DNA from: Gelatoporia subvermispora B | Lineage: Eukaryota; Basidiomycota; Agaricomycetes; Polyporales; Gelatoporiaceae | Direction of reading: 5' to 3' | NCBI GenBank assembly: GCA_000320605.2 | Contig: KB445796.1 | Span: 442,916 to 506,915, forward strand | Length of the DNA stretch: 64,000 nt | Shown here: piece by piece, positions 47,188-59,002 of the stretch | How the letters are laid out: the number at the start of each line of letters is the position of its first letter | Numbering within the stretch: the stretch's first letter is position 1 | Translations under genes and position numbers: made by a program | The notes under the pieces: model-generated | What the model was told of the DNA's origin: nothing | What the model saw: only the letters and a program-made list of their open reading frames with translations | Database searches by the model: none

Positions 47188-50100
47188 ATGCTTCCTGCCT
47201 CACAGAAGCAACCCGTATCCACCCCCGCCCAACTTGCTGTTACATCTTCAGGCGGACCAAGCCCTTTATCTGGATTCAGATTTCAAGTCATCGGGCAAGA
47301 ACCCGCGCTATTGAAGCGTCTAGCTCCTGCACAGGAAGCAAAGCGCCCCCTTTCACCATCTCCTACACCCTCACCTCCTCGTTCGCCCAAGATGGGTTCA
47401 ATACCCACAGGCAGACTGTCGCTTTTGGCCATCCTCGGAAACGGTGCGGACGGTACCGCAAGCAGCATTCCCATGCAGGTCGATGAACCTGCTTCACAGA
47501 TCACCGCCGACGTCGACAAAGGCGATCATCCCGGCGGTGACCAAAATTCGATCACGCCGTCGCAGTCGGCCCCAGTTGCACAGGTCCCCCCTCAGATGGG
47601 ACAAGCTGCGGTTGCCAGTCCGCCGGCTGGAGTGGGCGGTGGCATCGTCAGCGGCACTGCTGATCCTAGTCTGTCAGTAGGCCCCTCCGCCGGTGCATCA
47701 GGAAGCCAGGTACCAGCAACTGCGCCCATCGCGCCCATCGCGCCCATCGCCATCGCTGCGGCATCACCCGCAGTGGGCGCACCGTCGCCCTTGCTGTCAG
47801 TTTTGGCCACTGCATCATATCTCCCAGGAACGGATGCTGCACTGCATCCCGCTGCTCCAGCATCCGCGGATCCGTATGCATTGCTGGCGCAGGTTGCGCA
47901 GGAGAGAGCCGACTGGGAGGATATCCGCTCGCTCAAGGATCGGCTCCGCGAGGAACATGACGAGCTCCTCGCACGCAGCGAGGAGACTATCCGTGTTGCA
48001 CAACGGGAGAAAGAGCAGGCTCAGCGGGTTGCATCTATCGCAGAATCCGCCTTTGACAAACTGGAGGCTCTGCGCATGAGGCAGGAACAACGGCTCGTCT
48101 CGGAAAAAGAGAGAATCCTCGCTGAGGTCAGACGTCTTTTCGAGGAGAAGCAGCAAGCTCATTCGCAAACGAGCCTCGAAGCACAGCGTGCGGCAGAGGC
48201 AGAGAAATTAGAGGCCGTCCGCCGTACGAAGGCTAATGCTGAGGCTGAGGCCGAGCAAGAACGTCGTCGTCTCGCCGATGCAGAAAAGGAGCAACAGCTT
48301 GTAGAGGCCCGCCGCCTCGCCGAAGAGCAAGAAAGGCTCCAGGCGGAAGAGCTGCAGCGCGCAGCGGACGAGGCTGGACGCCTCCAGCAGGAGCGCGAAG
48401 CTGAAGCTAAGAAGCAACGTCTGCTCGAGGCTAGGCTGAAGGCCGAAGAAGAAGCTCGAGAGGCGGAGCGCAAGCGCCAGGCTGAAGCCGTAGCTCGTGA
48501 AGCCGACGAACGCAGGCGCCTGGCTGAGGCCGAATCCCTCCAGGCGGAGCGGCGGCGGCAAGTGCAAGAGGACAAGGAAAAGGCTGCGGCAGAGGCTCGT
48601 GAACGTATCATGGCCGAACGGCGTGCAGATGCTTTGGCTAAACGGCTCGAGAAGGAGAAGAGTGCCCTATCCCCCCCTCCTGCTGTCGAGAAGAAAGCGT
48701 CTTCCAGTGCGACAGCCCAGACAGGTCCTCATACAACCTCCAACTCCTTGGCAAAGCCACAGTCCCTGCTTCAGATTGATACCGCCGGCAGTAGTTCAGC
48801 TGCGCAGAGCCGTCCGCTCTCTTCTGGCGGTGTGAAGTTGAAGAACACCTCTCTCGTAAGCCAAGGCTCTCCAGTAACGACTTTGCCTATTAAAACGCCC
48901 TTCCCTGTTGCGGAGTCAAAGACCAAGAAGGGGAAGAATAAGCCGGGTACCAACCAGTCCGCAACGCCTGCTCAGATTTCTGTTGCGAAGGGTGGTACGA
49001 CGCCCCAGCAGGCGCGCAAGGTATCTGGCAGTGGAAGCAAGAAAAATAGTCCTAGTACGAACTCCTCGCCCGTCGGCAGTGGTCCGTCTCACCCCACTTC
49101 CTCGAAAGGCGCCGGATCATCCGTCGCGAGGACGGACACGAAGGTTTCAGTCAGCCAAACCCCGAAACGCTCAAGCAGCGTGAAGCAAGAAGTAACAACC
49201 CCTTCTGTGCCGAAGACACTGAAACCGTCCCCTTCAGCCACACCCGTCTTACCCAAACGTGAGCAGTCACTCGATTACGTGGACGCGCCTACGCAAGAGG
49301 CGAAACCTGAGGTGTCTACGACGGGCACGCGCAGCCAAGTTCCCCCTCGCTTCTCACGAGGGGACGCTGTTCCAGATCCCTACGGACCTGCTCATGCCGC
49401 GGACCGCGGAGAGGCCTCTACTTCCCTCGCGCCTAGGGTCCAAACTCTGTCTACATCCCGTACTGCCGAACTCATCCCAGCGGCTCCTCCGGGTATGAGA
49501 CCGCCAGATGCCACGGCCACAGCATCAGTGTACTCTGCGGCGTCGCAGTCTTCGTCATATTCTGCACGAGTCCCCGATGACCTCACAAGGGGATCACTTA
49601 TGTATCCTCCGGATCCCGTGGACGGTGCAGATGACTTGCATGCATGGAACGTAGCCCCGAGGCCTGATGACATCCCGCACGAAGACGAGTCTTCGTTCAG
49701 GCGTGATGAGGACATGCAAGAAACTAGACGCGACTTTACGGACAGCAGGCAGGCTTACAGTTATCACTCACCCCCGGCGCGCTATGAACGTCTGTATGAT
49801 CACTACTCGCCTGAACCGACCCACTCAGTACCTCGACACGACGCATCTCCACCACATCTTCGCAAGAGGCCTCGTGACGACGAGCCCGTCTATGCACCTC
49901 GCCAGGCTGGCCTTTACGAAAATGGTAGATACAACGATGAGTTACCTCCCCCACCGCGTCGCCAGAGGTTGTCCCCACCTGACAACGCTTCTCATCGCAT
50001 GACACCTCCCGAGCGTCGCCCAGAGCGATACGATCGCTCGCGCTCACCGCCGCCAGCCGCTTGGGCACGGGACCCCCAGCAGTCCTATCTTGCTGCCTAT

Positions 50101-50553
50101 CCAGCCGGTCCGTCGGCCATCACCAGGGCTACCCCAGAGTTCTACCGCATGAACCACGAAGACTGGGACACCGCTGCGTCATACCCTGCGTCCTCGTACT
50201 CAAGCGAGCACGACCGCCGTCGGGTCGTCTCTGGCCCGTCAACCACTGCACGCCAGGCCCAGCCACCGCCCGATCCGCCCGCGGAACAGGGCCCTGGGCT
50301 GCTGTCGCGTATGAGCGACCCGAGACAGCGTCGTCCGTCCGGGAGGGGTGCGCGCGTCGGTAATGGCAATGACCGCGGCGGCAACGGCTGGCAGGACAAT
50401 GCCCAGGGCCCGCCACCGCCCCAGCGGGCCCAGCGCGGAGGACCAAGTCGCGCACGCGGTGGTAACGCGGGCACGCCCCGCGGCGGTCCCCGGCCACGGG
50501 ATCTGGCGTCGCGTATGTCGTCGGGGAAAGGCCTGGAGGCCCGGCTCTCCTGA
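47188..50553 (+). CDS. Uncharacterised 1121-aa coiled-coil protein with RG-rich C-terminus
   Basis: One uninterrupted frame, ATG to TGA. I do not recognise a named family. Layout: short conserved-looking N-terminus (FRFQVIGQEPALLKRLA, residues 30-46); low-complexity Ala/Pro/Ser with API repeats near residue 180; a long charged coiled coil about residues 235-500 rich in Ala, Glu, Arg, Lys (for example EAEAEQERRRLADAEKEQQL); a Ser/Thr/Pro-rich disordered region to about 750; Arg/Pro/Tyr-rich sequence; then an RG/GG tail (GGPSRARGGNAGTPRGG) flanked by two similar motifs, LLSRMSD and LASRMSS. RG tails often bind RNA and are methylated on Arg, so an RNA-linked scaffold is possible; this is inference. 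Antisense open frames over the coiled coil are composition artefacts. Confidence 0.85.
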   Translation: MLPASQKQPVSTPAQLAVTSSGGPSPLSGFRFQVIGQEPALLKRLAPAQEAKRPLSPSPTPSPPRSPKMGSIPTGRLSLLAILGNGADGTASSIPMQVDEPASQITADVDKGDHPGGDQNSITPSQSAPVAQVPPQMGQAAVASPPAGVGGGIVSGTADPSLSVGPSAGASGSQVPATAPIAPIAPIAIAAASPAVGAPSPLLSVLATASYLPGTDAALHPAAPASADPYALLAQVAQERADWEDIRSLKDRLREEHDELLARSEETIRVAQREKEQAQRVASIAESAFDKLEALRMRQEQRLVSEKERILAEVRRLFEEKQQAHSQTSLEAQRAAEAEKLEAVRRTKANAEAEAEQERRRLADAEKEQQLVEARRLAEEQERLQAEELQRAADEAGRLQQEREAEAKKQRLLEARLKAEEEAREAERKRQAEAVAREADERRRLAEAESLQAERRRQVQEDKEKAAAEARERIMAERRADALAKRLEKEKSALSPPPAVEKKASSSATAQTGPHTTSNSLAKPQSLLQIDTAGSSSAAQSRPLSSGGVKLKNTSLVSQGSPVTTLPIKTPFPVAESKTKKGKNKPGTNQSATPAQISVAKGGTTPQQARKVSGSGSKKNSPSTNSSPVGSGPSHPTSSKGAGSSVARTDTKVSVSQTPKRSSSVKQEVTTPSVPKTLKPSPSATPVLPKREQSLDYVDAPTQEAKPEVSTTGTRSQVPPRFSRGDAVPDPYGPAHAADRGEASTSLAPRVQTLSTSRTAELIPAAPPGMRPPDATATASVYSAASQSSSYSARVPDDLTRGSLMYPPDPVDGADDLHAWNVAPRPDDIPHEDESSFRRDEDMQETRRDFTDSRQAYSYHSPPARYERLYDHYSPEPTHSVPRHDASPPHLRKRPRDDEPVYAPRQAGLYENGRYNDELPPPPRRQRLSPPDNASHRMTPPERRPERYDRSRSPPPAAWARDPQQSYLAAYPAGPSAITRATPEFYRMNHEDWDTAASYPASSYSSEHDRRRVVSGPSTTARQAQPPPDPPAEQGPGLLSRMSDPRQRRPSGRGARVGNGNDRGGNGWQDNAQGPPPPQRAQRGGPSRARGGNAGTPRGGPRPRDLASRMSSGKGLEARLS

Positions 50554-50872
50554 GGTAAAGTTCTAAGATACAGTTTAGTGCGCAAGGCTCTCGTATCATT
50601 ATGGTCTTAATCTTCTTTCACGCTGGCTCAAGCCGTCATTCTTGAACGGTTGTACACTCTAATGTTTTCGCACTTTCTCCCTTGCACTTTGCTCGCGATA
50701 TGGGGTCATGGGATTGCACGCTAGTTGTAACGTACATCCTCCCTCTGTGACTCCGGCTACACCTAGTAGCCATGTCGTCTGTGCTAGTCTACCTAGGCTG
50801 CTAACTACTCCGGGATATCATGTCAATGACAAATCAAATGAAGCGGAACAGGAAAAAGCGTTCGCTGTGAAC
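50554..50872. other. Convergent intergenic region
   Basis: 319 bp between convergent stops of the coiled-coil and BAR genes; consistent with 3' UTRs, nothing else seen. Confidence 0.5.
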
Positions 50873-52106
50873 TCAAGCCGCCCCACAAATAGTCAGCTCC
50901 CTCATCTCTTGCAATACTCCTTCAACCTATCGGAGTCATTAGCATCAATCCATTGACGTGTTCCCAGTGATCAAAAGATTTTGAACGTACCTGCGCGTCC
51001 AGCTGTCCAGCCGCGTAGTCATCCCGTACATTGTCCGCAAAATATCTGCAAACCGGAGTCAGTAACCATCCGGACCAACATGCCTTATGTCGCATGTTTC
51101 ACCTCTGGACGCCGCTGAGCTTCTCGTAACCTTCCTCTGCGAATTTGCATTGCATACGAATCATTGCCTCGAAGCTCGGGTCGAAGTACGGCACACGGAG
51201 GCTGAGCAGTTGCGGCAGCTCGTTGATGAGCTGCGCGTTGAGCATGTCGAACACCTCCTTCGCATCATCATGTTCCTGCTGCGCCTTGGGGAGCTTTGTC
51301 GGATCCTCGCTCGGCTTCTGGATCAGCTTGTTCATCCTGCTGCGTGCGGAGTCATAGTCAAGCAGCTGCGCTTCGGAGATGAGGTGCCAGTCTTGGTCGT
51401 GTGATGCAGGAGTACCGCACCTTCTTGTTCCGCTTTGTGATGTGTTCGTTCACGATAGGAAAGTATGCGTTCATCTTTCCGAGGGGTTCCATTACTGTTG
51501 TCCGGTACGGCGCGTCCTACGAGTGTTGCGTGATGTTCTGTGGAATGCGCGTGTCGGAGGTGAGCGGACATACCAATTCTCGTCCTATTCCGGTGTCCAG
51601 GTCGTCGATGGACCGCTTGTACGCATGGGCCGCCATCGCGCTGTCAGACGTCTTGTCTGCCGCGCTATAGAATACGTCGATCGTATCTGCGAGCCTTCCC
51701 TGCGTGGCGGTCATCGCTGCACGGCTGTCAGGTCTCCCGCGCAGCAATAGAGTCGACGACACGCACCACGCATAGCATCCGAATATCCTTTCGCATCCTT
51801 CATCAACGCCTGGCATTCCTTCTCGAACCTGCGGCCCCGTTAGCGACGGCCCCACGCCATGCACTGGCGCACGCACGTCTTGTACTTGGCCTCCTCGTCC
51901 GCGAAGTCCCTATCCACCGTGCGCTCAATCTGACCTGTCTTCTGGAGGAGCTGTGTACGTGCGGATATTATACGAGAGTGGCCTCGGAGGGGGGACTGCT
52001 GTACTCACCGTCGTCCCCGCCCGGTTCATTGACTTCTTGAATCTGCACCGCCATGGTCATGCCAGTGTCCCCGGTGGAACGTGCAAACGTACCCTGACCA
52101 ACTCAT
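50873..52106 (-). CDS. HOB3: BAR-domain protein, Rvs161/Hob3 type
   Basis: Amphiphysin-like membrane-curvature protein of endocytosis and actin-patch regulation. Nine exons: 52106-52093 (14 nt), 52042-52009, 51950-51877, 51828-51767, 51716-51574, 51516-51421, 51365-51103, 51045-50991, 50926-50873; 264 aa, essentially the Rvs161/Hob3 length. The N-BAR amphipathic start MSWSGFKKSMNRAGTTLLQK is split over three exons; then QIERTVDRDFADEEAKYKTF, ADTIDVFYSAADKTSDSAMA, YKRSIDDLDTGIGREL, FEAMIRMQCKFAEEGYEKLS, GVQRYFADNVRDDYAAGQLD, ending EMRELTICGAA. There is no SH3 domain, which separates it from Rvs167/Hob1. Start ATG 52106 is fixed by MSWSG joining in phase to FKKS. Confidence 0.95.
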
Positions 52107-53711
52107 CGTGTTATGCTATTGTTCCTGGAATATGGATCCCGCTGCGATCTGGAGAGTGTTCCGAGAGGAGAGTAAGCGAGTCGCCAGAGTCCGAGCTGCG
52201 GCGACAGGAGCCTCCCGTTCATGCATGTGCGCTTACATAATATGCATTTGGCTGATACGCATCACGTGATTCAGGGACCTGGACGAGCGGAAGAGGATGT
52301 TGTTATCCAACAGGGCCTCAGGAGTCTCGGACACATGTACATACTTCGATGGCTGCGCGGGAGGGCCGTTGGAACAGCGCCGTGTGCAGTTTGCAATTCG
52401 AGCGTCATACGGATATTTGAATTTGCTTAAATATACAATATACGTGCCGGCGCGGTCGAATCCGCAAAAGAACGGAATCAATGCCCGATGTTTTCGTAGA
52501 AATTCGCTATAGGGAAGCGATTGCCCGGATGCCAACGCGTCTCGCGGCGACCGCAAGCCCGCGAAGGCTTCCTTGAAACCTTTGATGGCCATTCTCCTCG
52601 GCCTCAGGCCACAGCTGGACGCCCACAGCGCATGACTCCGCGCGGAGCCGATGACTGATCAGGTGCACACGGAGCTGAGCTCGCAGCGTCACCGCCAAGC
52701 TGCGTGTGCTCGACGTTCGACGATCGGCAGCAAACCGTAGCACGGTGAAGGTGACGCCTTTCCGACGAAGCGACCGAACGTGTCGTAAGACCTGAGTGAA
52801 ACATATGATTTCATGCAAAACAGGACGGACCAGGATGCGTCATGCTTGCGGGAGAAGGCAGATGCCCGGCGCCGCGAGGCAAGCAGATCGCTGTGGTGAA
52901 TTTGCATGGCGGTCCCAACAAACCTGCAGCGCTGGGATTAGCGGCTAACTTGGGAGGTTCCAGTTTGTCGCGCGAGCGTTCGATCTTTCGAGTGATAGGA
53001 TCATTCCCGTTCTGCGGGCCGCGGGATCCCGGGGGAATTGACCGATTTATGGAAGTCGAGCCTTGTCGAGCTAGGTGGAGATGGTGCGTTGTATTTGGCA
53101 GTGCGGTAGGATCCGCAAAGGAGCCACAAATGGCGCAGAATGATGGCCTCGTGCAGCATGCGCAGGACATAGCGCGTGGGGGTTTCGGGGGTGATGAGAA
53201 CGGGGCGTCATCCCGAATACATCACAATCAGGGTGCGTGTTGGTATTCGCAGCGCTCGCCCGAGGAGGCGAGTGGATGGGATGCTATAGGACGCTGCATT
53301 GGGGAGGCTGATGATCGCGCCCTAGCCGTAGTGTTTGCTCGGGTATGAAACGAACGAGACTCGCAGACGACACATCGTACTGTGACGTCGCAGCGAACGT
53401 TGCAGTCAATGCGACGGTTACTATAGATTTCGCAGCACTCGGTGAAACACACCGAGACCGCGCAGAGAGGGGCATAAACAAGAAACGAAAATAAAATGAA
53501 CGAAAAGCAACTCCAACTTGGAGCGGTTGCGGCTTCCAAAAGGAGGACAAGGGCGGGCGACACGTGTGGGAGAATCGCACATTTTGGCAACATTTTGGCG
53601 ACCACAGCCGAAAGCCCTTCTCCAGACAATCCCTCCTCCATCGCCCATTGTCCTCCTCCACCCATGCTCTCCTCCCATCTCTCCTCCTGACCTCAAACAT
53701 TCCTCTCCTCC
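52107..53711. other. Intergenic interval, divergent
   Basis: 1.6 kb between HOB3 (minus) and the 1308-aa gene (plus), acting as promoter for both. Open frames inside (about 120-170 codons) show no family features and overlap on both strands. 53610-53700 is a C/T-rich tract (CTCCTCC repeats) just before the 53712 ATG, typical of fungal pyrimidine-rich core promoters. Confidence 0.45.
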
Positions 53712-56700
53712 ATGTTTTCCCTCGGACACAAACCACAGCCTCCAGACGACATCTATCCTGGAAAACTACCGTCTTCTGTGCAGTTTCGGCGCCGAAGCGT
53801 CTCCAATATCATCACCCCCTCCTTCTTCGTCACCAACAACATCCATCACCCCCGTAGGGCTCCTCTCGCGCCCATTGATCCTCAGGCGAACCCGACCACT
53901 ATCTCAGTTGCCCTTGACAACCCAATGGCTGCCCCCGCCCCCTCTGCGACACTGCTTGGATACGATCCAGCACAGCGCGACCGCACCGCTGATCTCGCCC
54001 GCCTCAATATTGGGAAGCCGATAGTTGCTATACGCAGTGCTGATGACACTCCTAGCACCGCCGTACAGGCTCCGCGCCGCTCCTCTATCAACTCGCAGTA
54101 CGTGTTTCTGCTGTCCGTAGTGCATAGTGATATCCATGGTGCCAATGCCTGCCTCCATTCTTCAGTTCGCAGAATATAGGCCTCGCCCCTCGACCGCCTC
54201 CTCATAGTCCTCCGCGCCAGACGTCCCGGCGAACAAACTACGCTACACCACCATCAGACACACGCAGGCCGTCTCTCCCGACTATCCATTTGCATCAGCA
54301 TCGCGCGCCGGCCGACCCTTTTACACCCACAAGCAACTCTGTACAGCCAACAGACCTTGGTGCACCCAACGGCAGTGAGGATCTGTATTCGAATCTCTCA
54401 ACATTCACTTTCGGCGCCGCACACCCCGGATCCACTCCACGTCGCGCCGACCTTCTCGAAATGATCAGTCCCCTCGCCCCCTCGCCAGGATGCAGCAGCG
54501 CTGACCGCACACCGCGCCCCTCCGTTTCAGGCCCAAGCTCGGGAGGTTACGGCCTCGGCAGGACTCGTACACCCAGGCCGCAGAGCAGAGATGCGGACGA
54601 GGGATCGCGGGCGGATGATGAGGACGAGGAGGAGGCGGTGAGGCAAACGCGTGCAAAGATGCGGGCAATCGACGACGGCCGGAGGCGGCCCTCCCTTCCC
54701 ATAAATACCGAGCCGCCGAGCAGGTCCCCATCAGGCTCCCCGGATGCGCCAACCGGGCCTGCATTGAATGGCAAGTCACCTTCTCGAGCGTCCTCGATGT
54801 ACGACAACGATCGCGACAGCATGCAGGACGACCCCGAGTCGGACGGCTACAACGCTAACGCTGACGCTGACGACGTCGACACCGACGTCGAGTTCGACTT
54901 TCACCCCAACGCGAACATCTCAGCGTCTGGCTCGCATGACCTTTCTGACACCGCTTCGGTTGACACGTTCGGTGGCCGGAGCAGGGCACACAGCTCGGGC
55001 ATGCACTCCAATGAGCGCATGAGGATAAGTCACAGCAGTGACGTCTCTCCTGTCGACCCCTTGCAGAGGACAAATGAGTCGGATGTGCCGGAGTCTGCGA
55101 CCGACCTGTTCAGTTCCGCCGTTCTCGAGCGCAGGGGAAGCTTGCCTTGGGACATTCCCGGTGCATCAGGCATGGGTGGTCCTGGCAGTGCAGGACGCGA
55201 TCGCGAGGACAGCGCCACCACGGTCACAGGGCGGCGGTTTAGCCGGAGCGTGGATGACGAGCTAGGTGGAGGCACGCACAGTATCGCCGGCCAGTCGTCC
55301 AGCGAGCCGAATCACCGCGCGGACTGGCGCAGCTTCGACGCACAGGAGCAGGATGAACAGCAGGACGCAATAATGCTCGTGGAGGACGAGAGCACGGCCC
55401 CGGACGCACTGGAGGGCTTCGACATATCGTACATCCTCTCCGACCCCCGTTCCGCAGGCGACTTCCGGGGCTCGTTTTCATCGAGTGCGCCCTCATTTGT
55501 TCAGCCGGGCATGGGCCCGCGCCTGAGTTTCGGCGGCGCGGACCTCGGCTGGGATGCGGCGTTCACGTCGGGTCGCCGGCCCAGCACGCAGACAGTGGAC
55601 AAATTCACGCTGTTCGTCGAGAAGGGAGACGAAGCCTACACCCGCCGCAGGGCCGAGTGGAGCTTCAAGCGCGAGACGGACGGCGCAAACAACATCATGC
55701 CGCCGGGCACGCGTGCGCTCCTGCCTGGCACGCAGGAGATCTGGCGTCAGGCGCATGCGGGGCGGTATAAGGTCGACAGGCTGGTTCTTCAACGTGAGTG
55801 GCGTCTTCTGTCTTGCGTGTGTGGCGGCGTTGACGGTATCACTTTCTGTCTTGTGTTTGACGTGGGCAGCGGACAACCCGGGCAAGGCGCCGCAGCAGCG
55901 CGTGAACGTGCGGCACATCGTCGATCCATACTCGAAGGGCAACACGCGCGGCGGGCCGACGTCGGTGATCCACAAGCACTCGCGGGCGGTGGCGTTCTCG
56001 ATCTTCCGCCGGCATGGGCTCTTCAGCCCGCGCCGTGGTGGACCTCAATTTGTCAACACGAGCGGGAGCATCCTCCTTGCGACCATGCGGGTGCAGGAAC
56101 AGTACACGAACACCAAGACGACCAGCCAGCTCAACGCGCACGGGTTTCTAGGGGAAGCAGACGGCTCTCGTGCACGGTCTCAGAATCCTCACGTCTATCC
56201 GCCAACCAGAACGCGTGATAGTCCTTCTCGGGAGCGAACAGATCAGGAGAAGGAGAAGGGAAAGGAGAGGCCTCGCAAAGAGAAAGAAAAGGAGAGGCCG
56301 AAGGACGCGGGTTCTCGCAAGTTCAACCCCCTCACCAGCAACTCGGACACTGGCACGTCCAGCCAGACAGCGAGTGTCGGGAGCGTGTCGAGCCGCGCCA
56401 CCACTGACGAGGAAATGGTGCAGAAAGGGAAGAAGTCCCCGTCGAAGTCCCCGCCACATTCTGTCCCAGTTTCTCCCACCATCATCGAGCAGCCCTATGC
56501 CATGTCGCACGCCTCCAGTTCCTCCATGTCTGCGACTATCGTCGCTACGCACGAGTCCGTCGAGAAGCTAGCGTCGTCGTCGTCGATCGGCGGCCCGTTG
56601 AGCCCAACGTCAATCAATGTCGAACGATCCCCAACGATTGTGCAAGCACCCGCCCGTTATGAATCCCTGATCACCTACCACGCTCCTATAGACGATGATG

Positions 56701-57782
56701 AGCAGACGCCCCCGCGCACTTCGCATGCGGAAGCTTTCGCGACGCTGGACCCGTCGAAACTTGACTATATGCGCACACTCCAGGACCAGCGCATCGAACC
56801 TGATTCGGCCCATGGTATCAGCATCGCAGAACGCTGGCGCCGCAAGTTACTGGGACGTGACTCGAACAAGGCCGGTGCGCGACTGCCCTCGGGTCTGCCC
56901 GCTGCGGCGCTTGAGGGTCATTACACACCACCGTGGCTGACGATGGCGCCACGTTCGAAGCAAGAGGAGCGCGAGCGGGTCATCCAGAACCTGAATGAGT
57001 CGTTCAAGGATGTCGGCCTACTTCCTTCGTTCAAAAATAAGACCACGCGGGGCAAGAATGGCCGTCCGCGCCAGGACACGGAGCGCGTCAACATCTTCGC
57101 TAATGTGCCGCCGGATTCGTTGCACATGCTCCTCCCGCTGTGGCCAGGGGAGACAGATCCTGGCGCGACGATCGAGATCGAGGAGCCCGCGCGGTACGAT
57201 GTTCCCCTGGAGGAGCGCCAGTATCTACTTGTGTACTACGTGCCGTTCGAGGAGAAGAAGTCCGGGAGGGACAGGAACAAGGGCGAGCTGCAGAAGAAGC
57301 GCTCGCGCCCCGACCCGCTCGCTTCGCCCGCTACCGTCCAGGACAAGGTCAATAAAACGATCACGCTGCTGCACTTCCGCGTGTGCGCCCGTCTCGTCTC
57401 GTACCACGACCTTCGCGGAACGGGCGTGCGCCTGCCCATTACTGGACTCTCCGTCACAGGACCGATGGAGGAGGCGCTGCGACTCCTCCCGCCGTCCTAC
57501 ATCCGGGACCAGCGCCTCGACGACATCGTCATCGGTGTCTGCCAAGGCCGCCACAACGGCATGGAATTCATTCCTGAGGGCCTTGCGAAGCTCGGGCTCG
57601 CTCAGGCTGCACCAGAGACCCCAATTTCGTCGCTTCCGCTGTCCGATATGGACGCAGAAGTCGAGATCGAGTGGGTGCTTACCCCCATCGGGAGGGCCGC
57701 GGTGGAAATGGCGTGGCTTGGATGCCTTGCTATGACCAGCTTTGGCTCCGATACTGTTAACGGCCCCGCGAGGTCGCGGTAG
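53712..57782 (+). CDS. Uncharacterised 1308-aa protein, probably basidiomycete-specific
   Basis: Exons 53712-54097, 54166-55793, 55870-57782. I recognise no named family. The N-terminal half is disordered, Ser/Pro/Asp-rich and acidic (residues about 130-500). A compact region around residues 600-760 (VDKFTLFVEKGDEAYTRRRA, HAGRYKVDRLVLQPDNPGK, VRHIVDPYSKGNTRGGPTSV, RAVAFSIFRRHGLFSPRRGG) looks conserved. A charged repeat (KEKGKERPRKEKEKERPK) follows, then a second folded-looking C-terminal region from about 980 (SIAERWRRKLLGRD, RVNIFANVPPDSLHMLLPLW, YLLVYYVPFEEKKSG, HFRVCARLVSYHDLRGTGVR). Acceptor TTCAG at 54165 is chosen because it alone keeps the frame open. Another first exon upstream is possible. 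Confidence 0.8.
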
Positions 57783-59002
57783 TTTAGGTTCGTTCGAATT
57801 TGCCTTTCCATAATCCCCCTTTCGCCTTTCGTGTCTGTATCCAGACAGTCTATGCGCACGATACCCACCATTGTAACCATCTGGTTCGCGCATCCGCCGT
57901 GCTGTCCCTTCAGAAGCTCGTCATATGGCCGGATTTAGATTCTGTATGTATCCTTTACGCACTCCTACGCCTCCATTCAGCATGTATATCAGAAACTAGG
58001 TAATATGCGACTACCTGTAGCAGAACTTTGCTCAATGTACTACACAAATCAAAGAAATTTACTTACATGGAAATGGGACTACCGTTAAGCAGATCTTGCC
58101 TCACCATATTGGTCTGAGACTCTTCCCCGTCATCAAGAGGCGTCGCTCCGTCTGAACAGTCTTGGTTACTTATAAATTGAGCTTGTTGGTCCGACACTAC
58201 ATCTGCAAAACGGCGCAATCCTACAGATTGGACTATAAGCTCCCATAGGTATCCGTAGCGCCATAGCCAAGTCGCCTCTTTGTAGACCCGTTGTAGCGGT
58301 ACCGTGTCACGTACTTTATAGCTCCCGGTATCGCCGTAGCACTTGTAGCACCATAGCCCCCTGTAGGTCCCGTAGTTGCGTAGCGCGTAGCACTACACGC
58401 AATCGCACCGAAATTCACGCTTGCCATTTGATCGCAATTCCACACATTGTTACTGATTAATTCAACAGCATTATTACAATGCGTCTGTGCGCCGCCGCCG
58501 GGTCTTCCGGTAACTGTTTATTGACCATTTTGGTCCCAGCCTGGGGACAGAGAACAGCAATTCGCTATTCGGGTGGGTCGGCGCGAAACATTGCACTTTG
58601 TGCGCGAATCCAGATGATAGACTGGAGATACAAAACAGACAAGTGATAGCAATGGAATGAAGCACTTCTGCAGTATCATATGTGAGACTTATGCTGCTGA
58701 TACACTAGAGCGATGGCGTACGTAGTTCAGCAGGACAGTGAAATTGCAATGGACATTCGCGGATGACTCCGTGCCGCCTGGTATCGCGAATTTCTCTTCG
58801 GAGATGTAAATACAATACAGGCTACTTCTCCGCACACGGCGGCTGCAACAGATGTCCGAGTTGGGTTCGACCCCGCGCAGCTACTAAGACGCGAGACGAT
58901 AGTATTAGACATGTAGTAGTACAACGTAGACGGAACTTCGCACCGGGATGCTGCATTCCAAAACAGATTGGGATGTATCAGCAGTGGTCAACTCGTGTTA
59001 TC
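57783..59002. other. Convergent intergenic region with a GTAGC-rich patch
   Basis: 1.2 kb between convergent stops, long for 3' UTRs alone. At 58230-58430 TAGCGCCATAGC/GTAGCACTTGTAGC-like strings recur; read on the minus strand from ATG 58427 they give a 64-aa Gly/Tyr/Ala/Thr-rich frame (GGYGAT, GYGATDTYG). There is no splice or family support, so I do not call a gene. Confidence 0.4.

Noticed and set aside
48159..48611. Minus-strand Ser/Ala/Arg-rich frame of 150 codons.
   Set aside because: It is the mirror of the Glu/Ala/Arg coiled-coil codons of the plus-strand gene; coiled-coil repeats commonly open the antisense frame.
52233..52592. Minus-strand frame of 119 codons starting MAIKGFKEAF, superficially like a BAR N-terminus.
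   Set aside because: The true BAR start (MSWSG at 52106) joins in phase downstream; this upstream frame has no partner exon and no family match.
53228..53736. Overlapping minus-strand frames of 145-150 codons upstream of the 1308-aa gene.
   Set aside because: Low-complexity Arg/Cys sequence without splice logic or homology; lies over the pyrimidine-rich promoter tract.
58850..58880. GGGTTCGACCCC resembling a tRNA T-arm (B box).
   Set aside because: Flanking bases do not pair as a T-stem and no acceptor stem, anticodon arm or A box is found at the right spacing.
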